From Deltaproteobacteria bacterium (lineage in GTDB: Bacteria > Myxococcota_C > UBA6777), in the NCBI GenBank assembly GCA_006226375.1, contig SBHC01000077.1, positions 1 to 64,000 of the forward strand: 64,000 bases of DNA, written 5' to 3'. Below the pieces are notes generated by a model. The model ran no database searches. It was not told the DNA's origin and saw only the letters and a list, made by a program, of their open reading frames with translations. Below, one piece after another: positions 42,885 to 51,649 of this stretch; positions within the stretch are counted from its first letter, which is position 1; each line of letters starts with the position of its first letter. The position numbers and the translations under genes are program-made.

Positions 42885-43508
42885 GTGAGAAAACAAGAGA
42901 AACAAGAAAAAACAGCAAGAACAAGCTCCGGAACAAACGGGGAAAAGAATGGAAAGGATGGGCCTTGTCCCAAACACCATAAACAACAACCGAACAAGCT
43001 GGAACGTTGTCCAAACGAATGGTTTGGATGTCAGAAGAAACTCGAACGCTTTCCAAACAAACCCGAACGCTGTAACGCCAAGTTCGAATGTTGCTTCGAA
43101 GAATGGGTTGAATGGCCGAAGAAACTTGAACGTTATCCCAACAAACTTGAACGATGTACCAACCAACGAAAACGTTGTCGGAAGAACTTCGAACGCTGTC
43201 CCAAAGAATAGTTGGGATGGTCAAACGAAAGGTTTGGATGTCGGAAGAAACTCGAACGTTGTCCAAACAAACTCAAACGATGTCTGAAAGAAAGGTATGG
43301 GTGTCTGAAGAAACAAAACCACGATGCAAAAGAAGGCTCAGGTAGGAAACCCGAAAGCCATTGTGTGAATAATGAGAGGTCCGTACGCAAGGATGACGGT
43401 CGGACAGCTCGCCAAAAAATGGAGAAGAAACCATGTCAGAACGACAGCCCCGCTGGAAAGCCGAAGAGACCAAAGACACAGCGTTTGAAATGTCCAACTT
43501 GCTTGTAG
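42885..43508 (+). pseudogene. Cys heptapeptide-repeat gene interrupted by a stop codon
   Basis: From a GTG at 42885 one frame encodes a Lys/Gln-rich start, then a run of seven-residue units of the type LERCPNK, WFGCQKK and FERCPKE. A TAG at 43209 interrupts unit 11; the same frame continues with four more clear heptads and ends at 43508, overlapping the next gene. Third codon positions vary synonymously between units (CTG/CTC/CTT for Leu, CGT/CGC/CGA for Arg, CCA/CCG/CCC for Pro), which argues that this frame was once selected as protein. The stop is one change from TGG, the codon at that place in unit 2. The start has no good RBS. It may be a recent pseudogene, or the array may be non-coding. 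Confidence 0.45.
42957..43334 (+). repeat. 21-bp tandem repeat array, about 18 units
   Basis: Head-to-tail 21-bp units with consensus CTCGAACGTTGTCCAAACAA; sixteen from 42999 on are unambiguous. Two unit types (CTCGAACG... and AGGTTTGG...) are mixed. No spacers separate the units. Confidence 0.88.
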
Positions 43509-44155
43509 AAAACTGGCAAGACCTGGACACTGTCTTTGACAACGGAACCAAAGTCATCGACAACCTACGGGCCAAAGGACGCGAGCTGGAGAGCCTGATC
43601 GCACAGGTCGCGGCGGGTTCGGCGCTTCCCAACGAGAAAGATGTCGAGGAAGCGATGACAATGGCAGTTTCTGCGATATCAGGGGTTCGGGATGGGATCC
43701 GTCGTAAGTTCTCGCCCCAAGACGAAGCAGGTGGAGTGATTCGAGGAGCCTTTGGAATCGGTGAAACGTACAGGCGAGACGATGCTGGCAGTGTGTTGGG
43801 GATGTTGAACCAGGTCCTCCAAGCGCTAGATACACACAAGGTCGCTGCCGACGCCCTCAAGATGAAACAGGACAAATTGGACAAGCTAACAGCTTACCAG
43901 CGAGTGTTGGCCAAAGCTGAGGAAGCGAACCCCCGCGCCAAAGGGCGTCAAAAAGACCCCAACGTAGCCAAGAGAAATCAAGCACAGATCGAAGTCGAAG
44001 AACAAGTCGATGACATCCTGACTCTGGTCGGTTCCAACTGCTGGGACAAACCAGAGCTACTGGTTACACTCAAAGACTCTCTCCCCAGCCGACCCTACCG
44101 CAACACCAAAGCTCCGGACGGAAACGAAGAAGGGGAGGCTCCCTCCGTAGGATAG
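43433..44155 (+). CDS. helical protein of unknown function next to the heptad array
   Basis: A 240-aa soluble, mostly alpha-helical and charged protein with no signal peptide, TM or recognisable motif. Helical stretches (about 30-75, 110-175) could form a bundle or coiled coil. The C-terminus is acidic and Pro-rich. The start follows GGAGAAG. It overlaps the end of the interrupted heptad frame and shares its accessory setting, but no functional link is visible. Confidence 0.7.
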   Translation: MSERQPRWKAEETKDTAFEMSNLLVENWQDLDTVFDNGTKVIDNLRAKGRELESLIAQVAAGSALPNEKDVEEAMTMAVSAISGVRDGIRRKFSPQDEAGGVIRGAFGIGETYRRDDAGSVLGMLNQVLQALDTHKVAADALKMKQDKLDKLTAYQRVLAKAEEANPRAKGRQKDPNVAKRNQAQIEVEEQVDDILTLVGSNCWDKPELLVTLKDSLPSRPYRNTKAPDGNEEGEAPSVG

Positions 44156-44227
44156 GAACTCATCTCTCTAAGACAGGAATCCATCTCCTCTATCTTCTGA
44201 TCTAGAAAGCAACTATGTATCCCATAA

Positions 44228-44247
44228 CCTGAGAATACATTCTCAGG
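44228..44247. terminator. perfect 20-bp palindrome between convergent genes
   Basis: CCTGAGAAT and ATTCTCAGG arms around AC. It lies between the unknown helical protein and the SUMF1 lipoprotein. It may terminate transcription from both sides, although the nearest T tract is 11 bp away. Imperfect AGGA...ATCTC-type repeats flank it. Confidence 0.5.
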
Positions 44248-44335
44248 CTTCAGGCGAGCTTTTCGGAAGGATAGGGAGGATGTCTCTGGAGGATAGGAGT
44301 CCTTGGCTCGCGAAGAAGGCGAACCGGAGGAGAGA

Positions 44336-45352
44336 TTACTTCTTGTTTTTGGGTTTGCGGGCTCGAACGAGGGTACGAACCGGTCGCAGTCCAATCAGGT
44401 TGTTCCGAAGCGAGGGGGATGCAAAGAAGCGTCGGGATATCCTACATTCTTGCGCCTTGTGGAACCAGTTACACCCTCGGAAGATGCGTCTTCCGCTGAC
44501 GGGTCCTACTGGATTTTTTAGGGTGCGTCGTGAGTAGGGTCCATAACGGTCGTACACCCACTCCGACACATTTCCTAGCATATCAGAGAGCTCCCATTTG
44601 TTGGCGAGCTTCTGACCTACCGGATGAATGCCGCACTTGGAGTTTTTGGTTCCTGGGGTCGTCACGGAGCAGCTGAAGCCTTTGGCGTAGCCTACGACGC
44701 TGGTTTTGCCGTACCATGCGATGCGGTCAATGGTGGAGGCCAGCACGTTTTTGGACGGGGGAACCTTGTAGAACATACCTTCAGAGCCAGCGCGTGCGGC
44801 AAACTCCCACTCTGCTTCGGTGGGGAGTCGGTAGCCGTTGCACTGGTAGTAGCGTTTGCCCCTGAAGTAGGGATGGACTTCGCAGATGGCGTTGCGGTGC
44901 TTGCCTGTGCAGCGGAAGCATGTGCTCAGCCCATACTTTTTGGACAGCAGGTTTGTGTAGTATGCAGCCTCATGCCAGTTGACATTCTCGACGGGGCAAT
45001 TCTCGCCACAGGCTTTGAAGCGTGAGGGGTTGTACCCCATCAACTCCTTGAATTCTTTTTGCGTGGTCTCGTTGCGCCACACTGCGTACACATATTGAAG
45101 GTACACTTTGTGGGCTGGAGCTTCCATCCGTGAGCCGGGAGCGGTCCCTTCGTTGCTGCCCATGGTGAAGAGCTTGGGCCGAACCATGACCTCTTGGGGT
45201 CGTACTTTGACCCCCCGGGGAAGCTGGGTTTTCAACACAGGACGTTTTTTCACAATACGTTTGCGTGGAGGAGGCTTCACCTTCTCCCGCTTGCATCCTG
45301 CCACAACTACAGTTAGAGCCACGGCTACCACGAACCATCGCAGTCTCATCAT
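44336..45352 (-). CDS. SUMF1 (FGE-like) domain lipoprotein
   Basis: A 338-aa predicted lipoprotein (lipobox VVAGC, Cys20). A basic Pro/Arg/Lys linker (about 22-55) leads to a SUMF1 domain: FTMGSNEG, NETTQKEFKELMGYNPSRF, CPVENVNWHEAAYYTNLLSK, YRLPTEAEWEFAARAG, LSDMLGNVSEWVYDRY and FRGCNWFH. Extra cysteines suggest disulfides. FGE catalytic cysteines are not evident; in myxobacteria such domains commonly replace enzymes in surface proteins. The start at 45352 is ATG-ATG after GAGG; a longer TTG reading from 45376 is less likely. Confidence 0.87.
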   Translation of the reverse strand: MMRLRWFVVAVALTVVVAGCKREKVKPPPRKRIVKKRPVLKTQLPRGVKVRPQEVMVRPKLFTMGSNEGTAPGSRMEAPAHKVYLQYVYAVWRNETTQKEFKELMGYNPSRFKACGENCPVENVNWHEAAYYTNLLSKKYGLSTCFRCTGKHRNAICEVHPYFRGKRYYQCNGYRLPTEAEWEFAARAGSEGMFYKVPPSKNVLASTIDRIAWYGKTSVVGYAKGFSCSVTTPGTKNSKCGIHPVGQKLANKWELSDMLGNVSEWVYDRYGPYSRRTLKNPVGPVSGRRIFRGCNWFHKAQECRISRRFFASPSLRNNLIGLRPVRTLVRARKPKNKK

Positions 45353-45590
45353 TGTCTGTTGCCTCACTTGCCCCAATGGGATGATTGTCTGCTGTATTCA
45401 ACCAAGAGCGCGCATGTTGTTTAACGGTCGCACCCTACGTCTCTTCAATCCAATGGGCTTATACTAAAAGCCCACTGTTGGTTTTGCAACTTTTGATGAT
45501 ACAGGTCTGCCTTGGATTTCAAGGTTTGTATTTGTTTTGGAAAGAGGAAGAGAAGGAATGGACCAGAGGATGGGGAGGGTGGGGAGGTTC

Positions 45591-46280
45591 TCAGGTCTCC
45601 AACAAGACGGGCTCGTTTTCGCCTGCGAGTAGATTGTTTCGCAACACATAACGAAGCAAATCGATGTCGTTCTCCAAGTTCAACTTGTCGAGGAGACGTT
45701 TGCGGTAGGTGTAGATGGTCTTGACGCTTAGCTCAAACTCATCGGAAAGTTCTCGACAACTTTTGCCGTTTGCGAGTCCTCGGAGAACCTGGAACTCCCG
45801 CTCAGAGAGCTGGGTGTGGGCCTGGTTGCTTCCGTTGTTCGCCACATAGAAGGCAATTTTATCGCTGATCTCACGGGTGATGTAGGTTTTTCCGTCCAAC
45901 ACATCACGGATCGCATGGAGCAACTCGTTTGCATCCACAGTCTTAAGGAGATAGCCTGTGGCGCCGGCTTTCAAGCCGCGGAGGGCATACTCTTCGTGGC
46001 GATGCATCGTAAGAAACATCAGCTTTTGTCTGGGATACTTTTGAAGCAGATCTTTCCCCAACGACAGTCCGTTGTGATTTGGAAGTTCGATATCCAACAG
46101 AATCAGGTCGGGCTCGTGCTTGAGCACCAACTCTTCCAGGTCGGTTCCATCGCTGGACTCTGCCACGACCTGAAGGTCACTCTCTTCGTTGATGAGCCGT
46201 ACCAATGCATCGCGGACCAAGGTGTGGTCATCCACAAAGACCAACCTTCTTTTTTTCTTGCGACCTCTCTTCGCTGCCAT
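45591..46280 (-). CDS. NarL/FixJ-family response regulator
   Basis: A 229-aa regulator. A basic N-terminal tag (AAKRGRKKKRR) precedes the receiver domain with FVDDH, phospho-acceptor Asp63 (LILLDIELPN), the TMHRHEEYA region and LLKTVD. The LuxR-type helix-turn-helix follows: LSEREFQVLRGLANGKSCRE and VKTIYTYRKRLLDKL. The ATG at 46280 has AAGGAGA at the right distance. No histidine kinase is adjacent, so it is an orphan regulator here. Confidence 0.94.
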   Translation of the reverse strand: MAAKRGRKKKRRLVFVDDHTLVRDALVRLINEESDLQVVAESSDGTDLEELVLKHEPDLILLDIELPNHNGLSLGKDLLQKYPRQKLMFLTMHRHEEYALRGLKAGATGYLLKTVDANELLHAIRDVLDGKTYITREISDKIAFYVANNGSNQAHTQLSEREFQVLRGLANGKSCRELSDEFELSVKTIYTYRKRLLDKLNLENDIDLLRYVLRNNLLAGENEPVLLET

Positions 46281-46777
46281 CACAAATCTCCTTAAAAGAT
46301 GCCCTCTGTTTCATCACTCGGGAGGGAGCATTCCGTTGCTGGGAATTGGGAGCACGATTCTGTGCTTTTCCTATGTCCAAAAAAAAGTACAAGAACTGTG
46401 TTTGGGGTTCCCACTTTGGTTCGACAATATATCCCCCTTATTCTTGTAACGCAACAGTTTTTATCGCGAGTCCTCTATCGGAGACCTTCAAGGGATTGCT
46501 TCATTTCCCGTCAGGTCTGTAAGAATTATTGTAGGACATGATGGGGTATGTACCTTGATTCTTAGAGGATTGGAATGTAACTCTTACACGGGATTCTAAA
46601 GTCCCATTGGTACAAATGTTGGAAATGGAAAACGACGACATTAAAAATACAGTACTCTTGGTGCGATGTCTCTGTACCGAAAGAGATTCAAAGAGATCGA
46701 AAACAAGGAGCCGAAAGGGTAGAGTTGTGGAGGGGCGGAAGAGCTATGAAAGTTTCAGGGAGGTCGGAGAGAGAAGC
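46281..46777. other. 497-bp gap without a recognisable gene
   Basis: It lies between the RdgC-partner gene end and the regulator start, both leftward. It should hold the regulator promoter. A plus-strand ORF entering it from 46607 is antisense to the RdgC partner and has no RBS. I see no repeat or RNA structure of note. Confidence 0.5.
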
Positions 46778-47320
46778 CTAGATGTTGAGGAGAGTGGGCT
46801 TGGTTTGGATCCAGTTTTGGATGTTGGAGCGGGTCTCGTCCCAGAGGGGCGACGTTCGAGCATTAATGAAGAGGTGCCAGAGTTGCTCCAGGATTTCTTC
46901 CATCTCTTCCAGGAGGTAGATGCGTTCGTAGAGGTAGTCGTCATCTTTCTGGGAGAGGACCTCCGGGATACGGAGGGAGCGCAGCAGCAGATCTTCACCA
47001 CGGAGAGAGAAAGCCCAGGCTTGGGAGCCCCGAATGACCTTCATCTTCATCTCGCTGGGCATGTTGTTCATCTGCAAGGCGAACGCTGTCTCAGGCGCAG
47101 TGGATGGCTCCATTCCGCTCAACAGGTGACGATTGCCTTGGCCGTACGAAGGTTCCAGGACGATGCGGTCATCAATCACGATTTCCACGGTGGGGTCTTT
47201 GTCTGGATCTTCGGTCGGCAACGTGACCATTCCGTCTTGGGTTTCACTGACGAACCACAGCCAGAGCAAAAACTCACGTCCCAGGAAGCGGGTATTTTCA
47301 ATAGCTTGCAACCTGTCCAT
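46778..47320 (-). CDS. partner protein of RdgC-like gene
   Basis: A 180-aa soluble protein with FLGREFLLWLWFVSE near the start, a segment typical of small proteins encoded beside RdgC-like genes and of RdgC itself. The remainder alternates beta strands (VEIVIDDRIVLEP) and a C-terminal helical region (YLYERIYLLEEMEEILEQLW). It starts 4 bp after the stop of the RdgC-like gene and has GGAGC upstream, so the two are one unit. The molecular role is unknown; participation in DNA binding with its partner is inferred. Confidence 0.6.
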   Translation of the reverse strand: MDRLQAIENTRFLGREFLLWLWFVSETQDGMVTLPTEDPDKDPTVEIVIDDRIVLEPSYGQGNRHLLSGMEPSTAPETAFALQMNNMPSEMKMKVIRGSQAWAFSLRGEDLLLRSLRIPEVLSQKDDDYLYERIYLLEEMEEILEQLWHLFINARTSPLWDETRSNIQNWIQTKPTLLNI

Positions 47321-47324
47321 GGTG

Positions 47325-47966
47325 TTATGCTCCTGTCATTCCGTCGATGGATACGAAGGTCTCGGGCTCCAGAGTCTGCATGATCTCCAGTTGCGTCTCC
47401 TCCAAATCCAGTTGCTCTGCCATGGTGTAGGGAGACTGGTGAGCCAGTTGGACTCCTGGGAAGCATTTCTCAAAGTGCTCCAAGAAGATCGTGTTAATCC
47501 TAGAGGACATGCTCCAGAGCCGGAGGATCTTCGCGTTCCAGTCCCAACACACATCGTAGGTTGCGATGCTTGGGAGAGATTGCCGCTTCATCTCGGTCCG
47601 GATCTTGAGCTTCAGTTGGTCTTTCTCGCGCTTCGATAGACGCTCTTTCCCAGTCTCCTCACGGTACTCTCGTTCGGCCTCTTGGAGACGAGCCTTGAAC
47701 AAAACCGTGGGCAACTTCCAGCTGTCGATTCGCAGAGCGAACAAGATGTACTGGTTGTAAAACAATCGCTCTGTCGAAAACTCGGTGTTGAGGATGTTTT
47801 CGACGTTGCACCAGCCGAACACCTGCTCCTCTTCGGCCTCTACCGTGAGCGTCGGGACGGCCATGTGGCTGACTCGTTCGAGTATCCAATCCCGCGGCAT
47901 GTCACCGCTGACATCGCCTTCCACGTAGTAGCGATTGTACGAGAGGTTTCCTGACCAAACTCCCAT
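47325..47966 (-). CDS. RdgC-like protein (N-terminal half)
   Basis: A 213-aa protein resembling the family annotated as recombination-associated protein RdgC in myxobacteria: SLSYNRYYVEGDVSGD at the start, FGWCNVENILNTEF, LFYNQYILFALRIDSWKLP, and the helical EAEREYREETGKERLSKREK. E. coli RdgC (303 aa) forms a DNA-encircling ring; this chain is shorter, and the following gene may supply the rest. The start follows GGGAGACC. It lies downstream of the ABC ATPase gene with a 54-bp gap. Confidence 0.65.
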   Translation of the reverse strand: MGVWSGNLSYNRYYVEGDVSGDMPRDWILERVSHMAVPTLTVEAEEEQVFGWCNVENILNTEFSTERLFYNQYILFALRIDSWKLPTVLFKARLQEAEREYREETGKERLSKREKDQLKLKIRTEMKRQSLPSIATYDVCWDWNAKILRLWSMSSRINTIFLEHFEKCFPGVQLAHQSPYTMAEQLDLEETQLEIMQTLEPETFVSIDGMTGA

Positions 47967-48020
47967 GGTCTCCCTTTCTTCTTGAGTAGGTTGTGGGGGG
48001 GAACTGCTTTCTGAACACCT

Positions 48021-48719
48021 TCAAGGGTTGAGGGCTTCGTGGTAGGCAGTCTGTAACGATTCGTGTGTAAAAGGCCCAGCAACATCGGCGGCGATGCGTC
48101 CTTTGTTAAGGATCACAGCCCGGTTGGAACATTGGGCTGCGTGGGACAAGTCGTGTGTGGTGAGGACCAGCAGGCGCTCGGATTGCCCCCACTCTTCCAG
48201 AAGCTCCAGCAGCAGCCGAGCTGAGGTTTGGTCCAATCCTGTGAAGGGTTCGTCCAACAGCAAGACCTGGGGACTGTGGAGCAAGGCCCGAACGAGGGAT
48301 GCCCGCTGGAGGAGGCCGCGTGAGAATTCGCCCACCCGTTGTTCCAGTCGTTCGGTGAGCTGAAAACGCTGGACCAGGCTGTCGAGGTGCTCGGTTTGTT
48401 CGGCGACATGGTAAAGCTTGCTGTAAAAATCCAGGTTTTCCTTGAGGGTAAGGTCCCGGTACAGGAAGCTTTGGTGTCCAACCATGCCAATGCGTTGCCG
48501 AAGCTCTTTGGGGTGCTCTTTGGAGTCCCATTCACCCAAGGCGAAGTGGCCCACGGTCGGATTGAGTTGTGTTGACAAGATATTCAGCGCAGTGGACTTG
48601 CCTGCGCCGTTGGGTCCCAACAAAGCCACGATCCCTGAATCCATCGTGAGGGAGATTCCTCGAAGTACGCGACGGGTGGGGTAGCTTTTGCCCAGCTTCT
48701 TTATGACCAGTTGTGGCAT
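48021..48719 (-). CDS. ABC transporter ATP-binding protein (CcmA-like)
   Basis: A 232-aa ATPase. Walker A is GPNGAGKST, the signature FSRGLLQRASL resembles the CcmA type (FSxGxxQR), Walker B is VLLLDEPFTGLD and the switch His is in LTTHDLSHA. It resembles haem exporter subunit A and other multidrug-type ATPases. No permease gene is adjacent, so the transport partner is unknown. The start lies 12 bp after the stop of the TPR membrane-protein gene, so the two are co-transcribed. Confidence 0.88.
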   Translation of the reverse strand: MPQLVIKKLGKSYPTRRVLRGISLTMDSGIVALLGPNGAGKSTALNILSTQLNPTVGHFALGEWDSKEHPKELRQRIGMVGHQSFLYRDLTLKENLDFYSKLYHVAEQTEHLDSLVQRFQLTERLEQRVGEFSRGLLQRASLVRALLHSPQVLLLDEPFTGLDQTSARLLLELLEEWGQSERLLVLTTHDLSHAAQCSNRAVILNKGRIAADVAGPFTHESLQTAYHEALNP

Positions 48720-48730
48720 TCGACCCTATT

Positions 48731-49708
48731 TTAACCTGCTTGTCTCTTGGCGTCGTTGTACGCGTCCTGGACTTGTTCGGCTCCAAAGTGCTCGTAAAGC
48801 TTTCGGCGGAGCTGCTCGATTTGCACTGGGGTTGGGAAGTTACTGTGTACATAGTTGCGTGTCAACTGGACGAGAATACGGGCAGCCTGGGGAAGGTTGC
48901 CTGCAGCCCCATACGCAAAGCCCATCTGGTACAGAACTTCCGATTCGGTCTGGCGGTCCTTCTTCTCTTGGGCGAGGGTCATCGCCTGCTCCAAGAGGTC
49001 GATGGCGGTTTCGGGCTGGCCCAACTCGACCCACTCGGAGGCAACAAGGCGAAGGGCGTCTTCTTCGTGTCCTTCTTCTTTGGCGTTGGCCAGTGCTTCT
49101 TCAAGCATGGCCTTGCCCTTGGACAAGTCATCCTGCGCGATGATGCGGATCTGAAACATATCAATGAGCAGCTTAAAGATGGTTTCGCTTCTTGTCAGGG
49201 AGCTGGCTCGCAGTGTCTCCAATCGCTCGATGCTCTCTTCGCGTCGGCCTTGTTGGAACAGAGAGTAGCAGAGCGCAAGCTGAACGTGGAACCACTGCCG
49301 CTCATGTTCTTCGTGCTCGTCAGGATGCTCCTTCTGGCTTTCAAGGATCATGGTGGAGAGCTCTTCGTAGTGATCGATCACAATGTCCCATCGCTCCAAA
49401 GCCATGGCAATGGAGCCGGCTTGCTCCAGAAGTCCTGCACGTTGTTCTTCAGGAAGCTCGTCGTACTTCTCCAGGTAGTCTTCGATGCGTTCGAGCTCTT
49501 TTTCCAGATCTTGCACGGTCGCTGGTTGGCGAGAGAAGAAGAACTCACGGAGAAAGTACCGGGCAAACAGGTAGGCTCCCACGCCGCAGGAGATGGACAC
49601 TGCAATGTGTCGGGTGCTCATCCGGTCGTAGGAGGCTGTATAGAAATAGACCAGACCGACGCTGATGCCGAGAGCAAGGTCCAGAAGAAAGCTGCGATCT
49701 CTAGTCAT
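48731..49708 (-). CDS. membrane-anchored TPR protein
   Basis: A 325-aa protein. Two membrane helices (about 8-25 and 35-52) precede a coiled-coil segment and five or six TPR-like helical pairs (WFHVQLALCYSLFQQGRREE; ETAIDLLEQAMTLAQEKK; QMGFAYGAAGNLPQAARILV). The TPR part should be cytoplasmic. The ATG at 49708 is preferred over the one at 49714 because its AAGGA lies 8 bp upstream. It may be a scaffold for the co-transcribed ABC ATPase. Confidence 0.78.
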   Translation of the reverse strand: MTRDRSFLLDLALGISVGLVYFYTASYDRMSTRHIAVSISCGVGAYLFARYFLREFFFSRQPATVQDLEKELERIEDYLEKYDELPEEQRAGLLEQAGSIAMALERWDIVIDHYEELSTMILESQKEHPDEHEEHERQWFHVQLALCYSLFQQGRREESIERLETLRASSLTRSETIFKLLIDMFQIRIIAQDDLSKGKAMLEEALANAKEEGHEEDALRLVASEWVELGQPETAIDLLEQAMTLAQEKKDRQTESEVLYQMGFAYGAAGNLPQAARILVQLTRNYVHSNFPTPVQIEQLRRKLYEHFGAEQVQDAYNDAKRQAG

Positions 49709-49806
49709 TCTCATTGTCCTTTCCAGGTTCGTCGAACAGATGGGATGTGTCGGAACCGTGGATTGTATGTCTCCTTTACCTTGCTATCCTTCGATGGCTT
49801 CGACTG

Positions 49807-49815
49807 TGTTACAAT
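49807..49815 (+). promoter_or_regulatory. extended -10 promoter for gatCAB
   Basis: TGT-TACAAT about 57 bp upstream of gatC, with no good -35. The divergent TPR-protein promoter must lie in the same 157-bp gap. Confidence 0.4.
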
Positions 49816-49871
49816 CGCGGGCGGCAAAGGTCTACTTTTTCGAGTTCGTTAATCGGGCGGGGCATACATCG

Positions 49872-50165
49872 ATGGACGCCAAGGTTCTCTCTCTGCTTTC
49901 CCTTTCTTGTGGTCTGTTTCCCCACGATTCGATGGAAGTGTTGGCGCAGCAACAGCTGGCCGACGTTCTTGCGGCCATGTCTTCGCTGCAACATGTTCCC
50001 GCCGAGGACCTGGATGGTACTTATCTGTGTTCTGGATGCAACCCTTTTTCCCTGTCTTCCTCGGAAAGCAAGACTAGCTCGGACTCGCAGCGCGGTGCTC
50101 TCTTGTCTCAGTCTTCAGGTCGAAGGGGGGATTGGATTCAGGTGCCGCTTGTGGTGGAAGGATGA
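49872..50165 (+). CDS. gatC: Asp-tRNA(Asn)/Glu-tRNA(Gln) amidotransferase subunit C
   Basis: A 97-aa GatC. It has the hydrophobic N-terminal helix, the LADVLAAMSSLQHVPAEDLDG segment and the closing WIQVPLVVEG, which matches the usual end of GatC. GatC stabilises the GatA-GatB amidotransferase that converts misacylated Glu-tRNA(Gln) or Asp-tRNA(Asn). The ATG at 49872 is the best fit for length, although its RBS is weak. The middle is Ser-rich and divergent. The stop overlaps the gatA start (ATGA). Confidence 0.8.
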   Translation: MDAKVLSLLSLSCGLFPHDSMEVLAQQQLADVLAAMSSLQHVPAEDLDGTYLCSGCNPFSLSSSESKTSSDSQRGALLSQSSGRRGDWIQVPLVVEG

Positions 50166-51649
50166 CTGCTCCTACGAACCTCCCGCTTTGTGAGGGGGTC
50201 CTGGCTTTGGCGTCGGGGGAGCTTTCTTCGGTCGAGTGGACCCAGGCTTGTTTGGAGCGTATCCAGGCCTGGGATGCTACCTTGGGATGCTTTCTCCATG
50301 TTCTACCTGAGGATGCTTTGCGAGCAGCCGAAGCCAGCGATACCCGTCGGGCACAAGGTCAACGTCTCTCTCCCTTGGACGGTGTTCCTCTTGGGGTGAA
50401 GGATGTCTTTCACCTCCCGAACGCTCCTACCACTTGCGGTTCAAGGTTCTTGGAGGGCTACCAACCTCCCTTTGTCTCTTCGGTGTGTGAATCGTTGCTT
50501 CGGTCGGGCGTTGTTCCTTTGGGCAAGCTTAATCTCGACGAGTTTGCGATGGGGTCGTCCACGGAGTTTTCCGCCTACAAGCGATGTAGGAACCCTTGGG
50601 ATCTCGGTCGAACACCGGGCGGTTCGAGTGGTGGCTGCGCTTCGGCCCTCGCGGCTCGTCTTGTGGGAGGGGCTTTGGGCTCAGATACTGGCGGATCGGT
50701 CCGTCAACCTGCCGCGTTCTGTGGAGTGACTGGCTTCAAACCCACGTACGGCCGGGTGAGTCGGTTTGGTCTTGTTTCGTTTGCTCCATCCATGGATCAG
50801 GCCGGCGTGATGGCTCATAGCGCTCAAGGATGTGCTTGGCTTCTACAAGCCATCGCTGGGCTGGATCCCAACGACGCGACCACCCAAGATGTCTCCGTTC
50901 CCAATTCCTACCTTGATCCGTCGTTCTCATGGCAAGGCTTGCGCATCGGTCTTCCCCGAGAGTTCTGGGATGCTGGGATGGAGCCGTGTGTTCGGAAGTC
51001 CGTCCTTGAAGCGTTGGAGTGGATGATCTCCCAGGGGGCAGCCCAGGTGTCTGTCTCTCTTCCCCGTCAGCATCTGGCGTTGGAGACGTATCTGGTTCTT
51101 GCTTCGGCGGAGGCCTTCAGCAATCTCTCCCGGTTTGACGGCGTTCGATTGGGACAACGTCGTCAGCACACAGGAGACAACTGGACTTCTATGATCCAGC
51201 GAACACGAAGCGAAGGTCTGGGGCCTGAAGTCCAACGTCGGATCACGATGGGTTCGTTTGTGTTGTCCAAAGACGCCGTCTCCGATTACTATGAGCAAGC
51301 GCAGAAGGTCCGTTCTCTCCTTGCATCGGACTATGCAGAGGCTTGGGGGTCATGCGACTTGTTGCTGACGCCAACCACTCCCACGTCGGCGTTCTGTTTG
51401 GGTGATCGTCTCGAAGAGCCTCTCGCGATGTACCAAAGTGATCTCTTTACGGTGGGAGCGAATCTTGCTGGCTTGCCAGCGTTGTCGATGCCTGTGGGCT
51501 TTACCTCCCGAGGTTTGCCTGTGGCCGCACAGCTTCTTGCACCTGCCTGGGAAGAGCAACGACTGCTCAGCGCGGCCCATTCGTTCCAACAGGCTTTTGA
51601 CCACCACCTGAAGGTTCCAGTCCTTTCATCCCAGGGAAGCAAGCTATGA
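50162..51649 (+). CDS. gatA: Asp-tRNA(Asn)/Glu-tRNA(Gln) amidotransferase subunit A
   Basis: A 495-aa amidase-signature enzyme that releases ammonia from glutamine for the amidotransferase. The catalytic Ser-cisSer-Lys triad is visible: Lys in LGVKDVF, GGSSGG, and SDTGGSVRQPAAF. TPGGSSGGCASA and GFKPTYGRVSRFG are typical of GatA. The start at 50162 overlaps the gatC stop; GGAAGG precedes it. The stop overlaps gatB by ATGA. Length is normal. Confidence 0.96.
   Translation: MTAPTNLPLCEGVLALASGELSSVEWTQACLERIQAWDATLGCFLHVLPEDALRAAEASDTRRAQGQRLSPLDGVPLGVKDVFHLPNAPTTCGSRFLEGYQPPFVSSVCESLLRSGVVPLGKLNLDEFAMGSSTEFSAYKRCRNPWDLGRTPGGSSGGCASALAARLVGGALGSDTGGSVRQPAAFCGVTGFKPTYGRVSRFGLVSFAPSMDQAGVMAHSAQGCAWLLQAIAGLDPNDATTQDVSVPNSYLDPSFSWQGLRIGLPREFWDAGMEPCVRKSVLEALEWMISQGAAQVSVSLPRQHLALETYLVLASAEAFSNLSRFDGVRLGQRRQHTGDNWTSMIQRTRSEGLGPEVQRRITMGSFVLSKDAVSDYYEQAQKVRSLLASDYAEAWGSCDLLLTPTTPTSAFCLGDRLEEPLAMYQSDLFTVGANLAGLPALSMPVGFTSRGLPVAAQLLAPAWEEQRLLSAAHSFQQAFDHHLKVPVLSSQGSKL

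Noticed and set aside
42949-43287. Asn-rich frame (NSNVVQT-type heptads) over the 21-bp array
   Set aside because: It is open throughout, but variable positions between units fall on third codon positions of the other (LERCPNK) frame, not this one.
42957-43334. 21-bp array considered as CRISPR or plasmid iterons
   Set aside because: No spacers, and no replication initiator or cas genes nearby; degenerate units look like expanded coding sequence.
44336-45352. SUMF1 lipoprotein considered as a sulfatase-activating enzyme
   Set aside because: No sulfatase gene nearby and the FGE catalytic cysteines are not evident; such domains are often non-enzymatic in this lineage.
46607-47383. 258-codon plus-strand ORF over the RdgC-partner gene
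   Set aside because: Antisense, no RBS, low-complexity translation; the minus-strand pair has good RBS and coupling.
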